From the NCBI GenBank assembly GCA_018660825.1, contig JABJJO010000216.1:1-64000 (forward strand): 64,000 nucleotides of DNA. Reading direction: 5' to 3'. Within the stretch, counting starts at the first letter, position 1, and the number at the start of each line of letters is the position of its first letter. Below are positions 56,568-64,000 of the stretch, in pieces. Under the pieces are notes generated by a model that was not told the origin of the DNA, did not search any database, and saw only the letters and a list, made by a program, of their open reading frames with translations. Origin of the DNA: Planctomycetaceae bacterium (GTDB lineage Bacteria > Planctomycetota > Planctomycetia > Pirellulales > Pirellulaceae). The translations under genes and the position numbers were made by a program.

Positions 56568-57590
56568 TTGATTTTGTCGAGTCCACAGAAAAGTCTGGGA
56601 GAAATTCTCAAGGAGTTTGCCCATCACCGTCTCGTCATGAAGCAAGAGCTGCAAAAGGTCATTATTGGTCAGGACGAGGTCATCGAACAGCTATTTGCAG
56701 CTGTGTTTACCGGTGGCCACTGTTTACTGGAAGGTGTACCGGGGCTAGCCAAAACGATGATGGTTAGCACGCTGGCAAAGATCCTAGATGCTTCTTTTAA
56801 CCGAATTCAGTTTACGCCTGATCTGATGCCTAGCGATATCACGGGAACCAATGTGTTAGAAGAAGACGATCGTGGGAAGCGTAGTTTTCGGTTTGTTGAG
56901 GGACCGATTTTCAGCAATATTCTTTTAGCGGACGAAATTAACCGTACTCCACCTAAGACGCAGTCGGCATTATTGCAAGCGATGCAAGAGCGGGAAATTA
57001 CCGTTGGTGGAACAACGTACGCTTTACCGCAACCATTTTTTACGATTGCAACTCAAAACCCCATTGAACAGGAAGGCACCTACCCGTTGCCTGAAGCGCA
57101 GTTGGATCGTTTCATGTTTAATATCAAGGTTGGGTATCCAAGCTTATCCGAAGAAGAGCAAATCTTGACGGCAACGACTCGCAATGAAAAACCAGAAGTT
57201 AAGAAAGTCTTATCGGCTCGGGCAATGATCAACCTGCAAAAATTAGTAAATCGCGTCGCTGTTAGCGAACAGATTGTGCGTTATGTCGCCAAGGTTGTAA
57301 GAGCGACACGTCCCACGAATGAAGATTCTCCAGACTTTATTAAAGAGTTAATCGACTGGGGAGCTGGTCCCCGAGCGGGTCAGTTTTTGATTCAGGGTGG
57401 CAAAGCAATAGCTGCGATGGACGGTCGTTTTAGTATTGCTGTAGATGATATTAAACGGATAGCGATTCCCGTATTGCGGCATCGTCTCAGTGCAAATTTT
57501 CAGGCGCAAGCCGAAGGGATGACGACGGACGATATCATCTTGCGCTTACTGGTAGAAATTCCCTTGCCGACCGCTGAAAAATATGAATAA
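56568..57590 (+). CDS. MoxR family AAA+ ATPase
   Basis: About 340 residues from TTG 56568 (GTAGGAA just before it is a fair ribosome-binding site); TTG 56574 and ATG 56637 are other possible starts. Walker A is GVPGLAKT (56-63), Walker B ILLADEINR (118-126). The sensor region TIATQNPIEQEGTYPLPEAQLDRF is the MoxR hallmark. MoxR ATPases act as chaperones that insert metal or mature VWA-domain partners. Three such VWA-type genes follow in the same direction (DUF58 after 100 bp, BatA-like, and a second VWA protein). Confidence 0.94.
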   Translation: MILSSPQKSLGEILKEFAHHRLVMKQELQKVIIGQDEVIEQLFAAVFTGGHCLLEGVPGLAKTMMVSTLAKILDASFNRIQFTPDLMPSDITGTNVLEEDDRGKRSFRFVEGPIFSNILLADEINRTPPKTQSALLQAMQEREITVGGTTYALPQPFFTIATQNPIEQEGTYPLPEAQLDRFMFNIKVGYPSLSEEEQILTATTRNEKPEVKKVLSARAMINLQKLVNRVAVSEQIVRYVAKVVRATRPTNEDSPDFIKELIDWGAGPRAGQFLIQGGKAIAAMDGRFSIAVDDIKRIAIPVLRHRLSANFQAQAEGMTTDDIILRLLVEIPLPTAEKYE

Positions 57591-57690
57591 CGATTGAGAT
57601 TGATTGTGTTATGGCAAAAACGATTTTCAGCCCGAGAAACGTAATAGTAGTCGCACTTGCTGTGAAGAGAATGATGCCGAGGAACTTAGA

Positions 57691-58587
57691 ATGACAGCTG
57701 TCGAGTCTTATTTGAAGCCAGAGGTGATCAATCAGATCAAGCGGCTTGATATGCGCGCTAGGTTTGTTGTTAAAGGGTTTCTGCAAGGGTTACATGCTAG
57801 TCCGTTTCAAGGATTCTCGGTCGAGTTCAGCGAGCATCGTCGTTATACCTATGGTGATGATCCGCAGGACATTGATTGGCTTGTCTATGCCAAGACGGAC
57901 AAATACTATGTTAAAAAATTCGAAGCGGAAACGAATATCACTGGTTATCTAGCGATGGATTTGAGCCAGTCGATGGCTTATACGTATCGACAAGAATTAA
58001 CCAAATTTGATTATTCAATCTGTTTAGCGGCAGCACTCGGTTACTTGATGATTCACCAGCAAGATCCAGTTGGGTTGGTGACATTTGATGAAAAGATATG
58101 TGACTTTTTACCGCCTCGCTCCCGCCGTTCGCAACTCTCAACTATCCTGTCGCGGCTTTCGAATTTAAAGCCCGAGGGAAAAACTGATATCTGCCACAGT
58201 CTCAATCAACTTGCGGCCCGACTCAAACATCGTAGCTTAGTCATGGTTTTTTCGGATCTACTAGTGGATCCAGAGCCTGTTCTCGAATCATTGAGGCGAT
58301 TGCGCCATGGGCGTCACGATATTATTTTGTTTCATGTGCTGGACGAAGCGGAAGTTACTTTTCCATTTACCGGCATGGTTGAATTGCAGGATCCTGAGTC
58401 AGAGCAAACGGTGGTTGTCGACGCTGCTGGATTTCAAAATGATTACATGCAGGAAGTCGCAGAGTTTCGAGAGACTTATCGCAGGGAGTGCCAGTTGATT
58501 GGAGTAGATTATGTCGAATTGGATACAAGCATGCAATTTGACAAAGCGTTAACAGAGTATTTGTTGAGTCGCCGGGCGCGTGGTTAG
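57691..58587 (+). CDS. DUF58 domain protein (VWA-type, MoxR partner)
   Basis: About 298 residues from ATG 57691, which has GGAA 7 bases upstream; the longer frame from ATG 57604 adds 29 poorly conserved residues. DUF58 spans most of the protein, with SEHRRYTYGDDPQDIDWLVYAKTD and the intact MIDAS motif D-x-S-x-S in AMDLSQSM. These features fit the classical MoxR-operon partner. No membrane segment is seen. It is likely the substrate of the MoxR ATPase; what it does afterwards is unknown. Confidence 0.93.
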   Translation: MTAVESYLKPEVINQIKRLDMRARFVVKGFLQGLHASPFQGFSVEFSEHRRYTYGDDPQDIDWLVYAKTDKYYVKKFEAETNITGYLAMDLSQSMAYTYRQELTKFDYSICLAAALGYLMIHQQDPVGLVTFDEKICDFLPPRSRRSQLSTILSRLSNLKPEGKTDICHSLNQLAARLKHRSLVMVFSDLLVDPEPVLESLRRLRHGRHDIILFHVLDEAEVTFPFTGMVELQDPESEQTVVVDAAGFQNDYMQEVAEFRETYRRECQLIGVDYVELDTSMQFDKALTEYLLSRRARG

Positions 58588-58686
58588 TACACAAACCGTC
58601 GGCATCTAGTACATAGATAGTAATAACAGAGATTCACAGACGATGGCCTTGTTAGGTACTGACGTCGAAATAAGGGATTTGAAGTC

Positions 58687-61074
58687 GTGGCTTTTTTGAA
58701 TGCATCGATGATGATCGGAGGATTGCTGATAGCGGTTCCGTTTTTGATTCATCTGGCAATGCGTCGCAAGCCAACAGCCGAGCTGTTTCCCGCCTTGCGT
58801 TTCGTTCGCAAAAAACAGGTTGCCAATAAACGGACGCTACGATTTAAGCAATGGCTGTTATTATTCCTGCGAAGTTTATTGTTAGCGATTCTGGTGTTCG
58901 CCTTAGCTGGCCCATCGGCCGATCGTTTGGTTGCCGGCAATTGGGTAATCATCGGGGCTTTGAGCCTACTCATCTTGTTGGTTGCTGTGGTGTTGATAGC
59001 TGCTATTACAGGGCAAGTGACCCGCTCGGTGGTGGTGATGATCACCATCGTGTTGTTGCTGTTGCTGGGATTTGACGGATTGTTTGTATACAGCACACTG
59101 ACAAACGACGAGAGTGTGCTTGTTGGTGATAAGGATGCGGCAGTCGCCGCGGTATTGGTATTTGATAATTCGCCACGCATGGGTTATCAGCAAAATGATC
59201 AGACGCGTTTGGCCGCGGGGCAATACATTGGCGATTGGCTGGTGCGGCAGTTACCCAATGACAGTCAGGTTGCGGTGGTTGATTTAGCTGCGCAGCCACC
59301 TGTTTTCACCCAAGACATTAATTCTGCGGTGCATGCAATTGAACAATTACAAATTACATACACGCCGGAATCATTACAGACAGCAATTCGCAGTGCACTG
59401 GAATTGATTTCGACGAGTGAGTTAACGCGTCATGAAATTTATTTGTTTACCGACCTTACGAAATCTGCTTGGGAAACTATTCCCGAATCATTGTCGACGG
59501 CATTACGAGTAGCCGATAGTGAGTTGTTTTTAGTTGATGTCGGGCAGCAGCAGCCTGATAATGTTGCCTTGGGAATTACCAAATTGAGCGGCGCCGTGTT
59601 AACTCAGCAGGGTAGCATTAACCTGACGGTTAATGTGCAGTCGATTGGGCGTGCTACTCAGCGAACGGTCACACTCAAATTAGAAAACCCAGATCTGACA
59701 TTGCCGGTTATTACCGATGGTGAATTGCAAACACCAACGACAACCAAGTTCGCTGAACAAGTGGTTGCGTTTGCGGCATCAGACGTTCCAACCGGCCAAG
59801 TGTTATCATTCTCTCTTTCAGGTTTGGCGCTTGGTGAACATCATGGATCGTTGACTTTAACGGGCGTTGATGGTTTGGCTATTGACGATGTCCGATATTT
59901 AACGGTTTCAGTTCGTCCGGCGTGGAATATTCTCGTTGTTGCTCCTCCGGATGTTCCAACGCGGTTCTTTATCGAAGCAATTGCGCCAGCCTCGGAAAGG
60001 CAAAAAGGCCATTCCCCCTATCGAGTCAAAATCGTCCGCGATCACAATTTAATAGATGAAGAATTATCAACATACACCGGTGTTGTGTTTATTGATCCGC
60101 CACCGTTACCCAAGGATTTGCAGCAACAGTTGTCAGAGTATGTTGTCAGTGGTGGATCTTTGGGTTTGTTCTTAGGACATAACATGGAATTATCTACAGC
60201 TAGCTTAAATGCTGATTTGATTGGCGGCACGTTGACTCGGCAATGGCGGGCAGACGCAGATAACTTTTTGGAAATCCGTGATGATCAACATCGTTCGTTG
60301 CGTTCCTTTCAAAGCATGCCCAGTTCCGTTCCGTGGGCTCAGTTCCCAATAATGCGGTACTGGCAGCTAGAGAACCTTGGTGTCCAAACGCAAACCGTGA
60401 TGCAGTTTAGCCAGACGCGTCACCCAGCGTTGGTGCAGCATAATCATGGAAAGGGAACTGTTCTGACTCTGCTTACTCCAATTTCAGAGCCGGCTCAAAT
60501 TGCTGGGCGGACATCGTGGAACGAGTTAGTTAGTGGTGATGATAATTGGCCTTATTTCTTACTCATCAATGGGATTGCTGAGACTCTCGTGAGCACAGGC
60601 GAATCACGTTTTAATTATTTGGCAGGTGAAACCGTTCGCATCAGCAATCCAACGACGACCTATCCGGATCGCTATCAGTTGTTTACTCCAGACGCAGACG
60701 TGCAGGACACGAGGGTCTTAGCCGAGACAATTCAGATTCCGTTTACACAACACCCTGGCGCCTATCGCTTAAAGGGAATTCAAGATGGCCCCATTGTCCG
60801 AGGTTTCTCGGTCAATGTACCAGAGCAATACAGTGACTTGCAACGTTTGACACCAGCCACACTACAACGTCGTTTAAACGGCATTGATTTTCAAGTTGCC
60901 CGCAGTCGACATGAAATTGAATTTGGGGTCAGGCAACGTCGAGTCGGTCAGGAGTTCTATCCTTTGCTGCTGATCTTGTTCGCCATTGTGTTTTTCTTAG
61001 AACATTTGATGTCCAATCGATTCTATGGTCAGCAGCAACGAACACCACCAATGGAAATACAACCGGAAATCTAG
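58687..61074 (+). CDS. BatA-like membrane protein with degenerate VWA domain
   Basis: A 795-residue protein starting at GTG 58687. The N-terminus has the BatA helix and linker (IAVPFLIHLAMRRKPTAELFPALRFVRKKQ), a helix at about 55-75, then two more at about 85-135. A VWA-like domain (about 155-330) begins VLVFDNSPRMGY: the MIDAS D-x-S-x-S is D160-N-S162-P-R164, so the second Ser is Arg. A long extracytoplasmic region with GATase-like segments (VVFIDPPPLP, GGSLGLFLG) follows, and a C-terminal helix (PLLLILFAIVFFLEHL). It ends 12 bp before the next gene. Confidence 0.88.
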   Translation: MAFLNASMMIGGLLIAVPFLIHLAMRRKPTAELFPALRFVRKKQVANKRTLRFKQWLLLFLRSLLLAILVFALAGPSADRLVAGNWVIIGALSLLILLVAVVLIAAITGQVTRSVVVMITIVLLLLLGFDGLFVYSTLTNDESVLVGDKDAAVAAVLVFDNSPRMGYQQNDQTRLAAGQYIGDWLVRQLPNDSQVAVVDLAAQPPVFTQDINSAVHAIEQLQITYTPESLQTAIRSALELISTSELTRHEIYLFTDLTKSAWETIPESLSTALRVADSELFLVDVGQQQPDNVALGITKLSGAVLTQQGSINLTVNVQSIGRATQRTVTLKLENPDLTLPVITDGELQTPTTTKFAEQVVAFAASDVPTGQVLSFSLSGLALGEHHGSLTLTGVDGLAIDDVRYLTVSVRPAWNILVVAPPDVPTRFFIEAIAPASERQKGHSPYRVKIVRDHNLIDEELSTYTGVVFIDPPPLPKDLQQQLSEYVVSGGSLGLFLGHNMELSTASLNADLIGGTLTRQWRADADNFLEIRDDQHRSLRSFQSMPSSVPWAQFPIMRYWQLENLGVQTQTVMQFSQTRHPALVQHNHGKGTVLTLLTPISEPAQIAGRTSWNELVSGDDNWPYFLLINGIAETLVSTGESRFNYLAGETVRISNPTTTYPDRYQLFTPDADVQDTRVLAETIQIPFTQHPGAYRLKGIQDGPIVRGFSVNVPEQYSDLQRLTPATLQRRLNGIDFQVARSRHEIEFGVRQRRVGQEFYPLLLILFAIVFFLEHLMSNRFYGQQQRTPPMEIQPEI

Positions 61075-61086
61075 GGGTCAGCGAAC

Positions 61087-63351
61087 ATGCAACAGTGGTC
61101 ATTAGACCCAGTGTTTGACAGTTATGCAGCCGTGTTTACGACGGTCGTTTTACTGTTGTGTACGTTCCTGTTGGTGCGGCCTCGAAATAACTTGTCCGCT
61201 GCGCGAATGCAAGTGTTATTGATACTGCGATGTGTGATCGTGCTGATTCTTGCCTTGGCTATGTTGCGTCCGAGCAAGACGATTTCGGAAGTGCAGACGA
61301 AGCCAGCCTTGGTCATGTTCCTTGCTGACGAGACACAAAGTATGACCCAACCTTCAATGGAACCAGAAATCTCGCGGTGGGAACATCAACAGGCAACCTG
61401 GGATTCGGTTCAGCGTGTTCTTGATGCTCGAGCGGATGATGTGTCGGCGCGGCTATTTGGTTATTCGGACACCATCACCGAGAATCGAATAGGTTCTGCC
61501 GGGGTGTCGTTTCCTGCTGAACCCCTCGGGGTGCAAACTGATCTCGGTACGTCATTATATGAAGCAGTGATGACCGAACCAGGGCGACAAATCCACGCAG
61601 TTGTGTTGATGGGCGATGGAACACAGACTAGCTATCGACCTCAGGTAGATGTGCGTGAAGCGATCAGTGTTTTACGAAATATGGGAATTGCGCTGATTAC
61701 CGTACCTTTTGGTCGTGAGGGCGATACGTTCCAAGCTCGCGATGTATCCATCGAACAGCTACCCCAACAATATCGAGTGTTTTCGGGCAATGATGTTAGC
61801 ATCGATTGTTTGGCAAGACTAAAAGGGGTCGCGAACCGGCCGTTGCGAGTGCAATTGTTATTGAAATCCGAAAATGAGAACATGGTGGTCCAAGAGACGC
61901 TGGAAATTGTGGCTGATAACGCTGATGCAATGGTCCCTGTCCGTTTTCAATGGACTGCCAAGACACCGGGCCAATATCAAATAGCTGTGAAGATTGAAGC
62001 TGTCGACGGGGAATTACTGCTGCAAAACAATACCCAAACAGCATTTTTGACTGTTCTTGAGGGAGGATTGCGAGTTCTTTATTTTTACGGCAACCGGCTT
62101 GGGGAGCAGTTAGAATTGCGGCGGTCCTTAGGGTCTTCACCAGACATCGAGTTATTAGAAAGCTATATTCGTCATGGTAAAGATTCCCGTTGGCCAGACC
62201 CTCGCACCAGCGCAGTATTAGATGGTGAGTTTGATCTGATTATTATTGAAGATGTTCATGCCCGAGCATTTGGAGAGGTGAATCTGCAAGCGATTGCGGA
62301 TGCGGTAGAACAGGGAAAAGGATTGATGATGGTTGGTGGGTATTATAGTTTTGGTCCTGGCGGTTATCGTGAAACTCCAGTGGATGCCGCCTTGCCGATT
62401 GAAATGAAAACATTTGAGAAGCAGGAGATTGGTGTGGAAAATCCGGTTAGAAAGATGTTTCACCTCGATCGTGAACTTACGATGCAACCAACCGGAAGTC
62501 ACCCTGTTACGAGTATCTCGTCTGCGGCGACCCCTTGGAACGATCTGCCCGTCTTATTGGGAGCTAATCGTTTTCAAGGGTTGAAGTCGTTTGGTAAAGT
62601 CTTGCTCGAGACGGGTAAGCAAGAACCACTATTGGTTTCGGGACAATTTGGACTAGGAAGAGTACTGGCATTTGCCGGAGATCCCACTTGGCGTTGGGCG
62701 CGGATGGGGCATAGGGTGGAGCTCCGTCGTTTTTGGCGAAACAGTGTATTATGGATGGCTCGTCGAGAGGATCTACAACAACAAGATATCTGGTTGCGGA
62801 TGGACCAAAGAAGAATACCGCCGGGAGTCGAACTCCCCTTTGAACTAGGTGTGGATTCTCTGGGTAGTCGAGTTGTCGCGGCAGATGATTTGCGTTGGGA
62901 AGTCAAATTGGTTCGCCGTGACGCCGCGGCAGTTGCGGTGCCAGTCCGTCGCCAAAACCAACAATGGTTGGGGATGTTGAGCAATCTCGAGCAACCCAGT
63001 GCCTACAAACTGTCAGCCACCGCATTTGTCAAGGATGAAGTGCTGGGAACTGCTCAAGCAGCGTTTCAAGTCATTGATGTTCAGCCGGAAAAAAGTAATC
63101 CGATCGCTGATATTACTCAACTTCAACGTTTGGCTGCAATGACCGCCAGTGACGGTGGTGAAATGGTCGCTCCAGAAAAATTAGCAGAGCACGTTCGCGA
63201 TATTATTGATAACGCCAAGCAACTCGAGGTTGAGGTTCAAGTGACTTGGCAATTTGGGCGGTCACCAGGTAGCACGTGGCTGATCCTCACAATCATCTCA
63301 AGCCTATTCACACTAGAATGGTTTTTGCGCAAAAAATTTGGCTTAGTTTAA
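61087..63351 (+). CDS. VWA/glutamine-amidotransferase-like membrane protein
   Basis: A 754-residue protein. Two N-terminal membrane helices (about 10-32, 38-60) precede a VWA-like region with D81-x-T83-x-S85 (FLADETQSM), a T-for-S variant of the MIDAS motif. Residues about 320-480 resemble a class I glutamine amidotransferase-like fold (EFDLIIIEDVHARAF, GLMMVGGYYSFGPGGY), as in other MoxR-operon VWA proteins; no catalytic Cys is seen. A C-terminal helix (STWLILTIISSLFTLEWFL) anchors the end. The last gene of the four-gene MoxR operon. Confidence 0.88.
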   Translation: MQQWSLDPVFDSYAAVFTTVVLLLCTFLLVRPRNNLSAARMQVLLILRCVIVLILALAMLRPSKTISEVQTKPALVMFLADETQSMTQPSMEPEISRWEHQQATWDSVQRVLDARADDVSARLFGYSDTITENRIGSAGVSFPAEPLGVQTDLGTSLYEAVMTEPGRQIHAVVLMGDGTQTSYRPQVDVREAISVLRNMGIALITVPFGREGDTFQARDVSIEQLPQQYRVFSGNDVSIDCLARLKGVANRPLRVQLLLKSENENMVVQETLEIVADNADAMVPVRFQWTAKTPGQYQIAVKIEAVDGELLLQNNTQTAFLTVLEGGLRVLYFYGNRLGEQLELRRSLGSSPDIELLESYIRHGKDSRWPDPRTSAVLDGEFDLIIIEDVHARAFGEVNLQAIADAVEQGKGLMMVGGYYSFGPGGYRETPVDAALPIEMKTFEKQEIGVENPVRKMFHLDRELTMQPTGSHPVTSISSAATPWNDLPVLLGANRFQGLKSFGKVLLETGKQEPLLVSGQFGLGRVLAFAGDPTWRWARMGHRVELRRFWRNSVLWMARREDLQQQDIWLRMDQRRIPPGVELPFELGVDSLGSRVVAADDLRWEVKLVRRDAAAVAVPVRRQNQQWLGMLSNLEQPSAYKLSATAFVKDEVLGTAQAAFQVIDVQPEKSNPIADITQLQRLAAMTASDGGEMVAPEKLAEHVRDIIDNAKQLEVEVQVTWQFGRSPGSTWLILTIISSLFTLEWFLRKKFGLV

Positions 63352-63427
63352 AAGCATGCGAGTTACTGTTTAACCACACGCCTGCGTCTTTCCGCTTGTG
63401 GCGGTGTAACCTCAGACCACCAATGTG

Positions 63428-64000
63428 CTATGGCGTACACCAATGCGGATCTTGGTATTTGGAATCGATTAATTCGTTCAGTTGTTGTTGGGGGATATTA
63501 CCATTTTTGGCATGTGGTGCCCAATGTTGAATCAGAGTTTGTTTGAGTTGTTCTACGTTGCAGTCGATGTTAGCGACGAAATCTAGGTGTGGCCGGTCAT
63601 TGCGATAATCGGGTTTGCGGGGGGGAATAGTGAGATACCGAGATATCTTTTCTAGGTCAAATTGACACAACAGTGTGCCGTGGTAGAGAACATGACTGCG
63701 AGTACGCCTGAGACTGTTGCCAGAAACCTTGCGGTTTTGACAGACGAGATCACTGAACCCTTGAATTTGACAATGAACATCCAACGTTGCGAGGATACCG
63801 ATCAATTCACTTAGAATAGTGTCGTGACAATTGTGGTTGTCACGGAATTGAGGATGTTGATCGAGGTTTAATACCAGTGCATACATCAGGCATCCAGGAC
63901 CCGTCAAAACAGTTCCTCCTCCACTCGCTCGTCTTAATACCATAACGTTATCTTGTTGACATGCTGGCAGATTTATTTCTGCTTCAATTTGTCCACTGCG
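63428..64000 (-). CDS. Lipoate-protein ligase-like protein (5' end beyond window)
   Basis: The frame is open from the stop at 63428 to the right edge, 191 codons, so the N-terminus is missing. It has the lipoate/octanoate-transferase motif RRASGGGTVLTGPG and the catalytic-Lys region NRKVSGNSLRRTRSHVLYHGTLL of the LplA/LipM class. It should attach lipoyl or octanoyl groups to E2 or H proteins. The C-terminal piece LIQHWAPHAKNG is more divergent. Convergent with the VWA gene (76 bp). Confidence 0.88.
   Translation of the reverse strand, partial: RSGQIEAEINLPACQQDNVMVLRRASGGGTVLTGPGCLMYALVLNLDQHPQFRDNHNCHDTILSELIGILATLDVHCQIQGFSDLVCQNRKVSGNSLRRTRSHVLYHGTLLCQFDLEKISRYLTIPPRKPDYRNDRPHLDFVANIDCNVEQLKQTLIQHWAPHAKNGNIPQQQLNELIDSKYQDPHWCTP

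Noticed and set aside
58749-59180. 143-residue minus-strand frame opposite the BatA-like gene
   Set aside because: Very rich in Thr/Asn/Arg from reading hydrophobic codons backwards; no support.
1-64000. CRISPR arrays, insertion sequences, prophage, integrons or defence systems
   Set aside because: No regularly spaced repeats, transposase, integrase, phage structural or known defence proteins were recognised among the supported genes.

Overview
The window looks like chromosomal DNA of a planctomycete (Planctomycetota, probably Pirellulales-like; AT-richer than most of that group by eye). The evidence is lineage-typical protein architecture: two proteins joining a planctomycete cytochrome C domain (PSCyt1) to DUF1549 and DUF1553, each beside a Tat-exported DUF1501 protein; a secreted sulfatase; a TPR/ASPIC-UnbV lipoprotein pair; DUF1571; a DUF4159 protein; and a MoxR/DUF58/VWA operon. 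I saw no insertion sequence, prophage, CRISPR array or rRNA. One tRNA gene (His, GTG) is present. Genes at both edges are cut: a GNAT acetyltransferase on the left and a lipoate-protein ligase on the right.

Layout. 1-4.3 kb (minus): an exported sulfatase-esterase fusion followed by a GNAT enzyme. 4.4-10.7 kb: a D-2-hydroxyacid dehydrogenase and a PSCyt1/DUF1549/DUF1553 protein (plus), facing a DUF1501 protein and a Gfo/Idh/MocA oxidoreductase (minus). 10.9-13.8 kb (plus): a DUF1571-like protein with a 14-valine membrane segment, a FIST sensor protein and a YHS-like protein. 13.9-19.4 kb (minus): TPR and ASPIC/UnbV lipoproteins, a very strong hairpin, and two tandem paralogous secreted proteins. 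19.6-24.6 kb (plus): the second PSCyt1/DUF1549/DUF1553 protein, with an NPCBM-like insert, and its DUF1501 partner. 24.8-34.1 kb: tRNA-His, a gluzincin-LRR protein, a creatininase-family protein, a secretin-N-like protein, a sugar isomerase-like protein, oligoendopeptidase F, FabH and another Gfo/Idh/MocA protein.

34.4-47.5 kb is mostly housekeeping: an NRDE/TANGO2 protein overlapping pyrE, a LysM/YkuD protein that has lost its catalytic Cys, a zinc-ribbon membrane protein, rarA, an anti-sigma-like membrane protein, then hpf, ptsN, HPr, EI, RNase E/G and rplU in one direction. The PTS genes have no sugar permease beside them, so a regulatory PTS is the natural reading.

47.5-63.4 kb is an envelope block. 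A five-gene minus-strand operon (terpenoid-cyclase-repeat/DUF4159 protein, family-39-like glycosyltransferase, LptD-like protein, CsgG-like protein, small sulfite-oxidase-fold protein) is transcribed divergently from a MoxR ATPase, DUF58, BatA-like VWA and second VWA-type operon. The most unusual items are this divergent block, the Cys-less L,D-transpeptidase-like protein, the sulfatase-esterase fusion, the NPCBM-like insertion, and several low-complexity tracts or hairpins at informative places.
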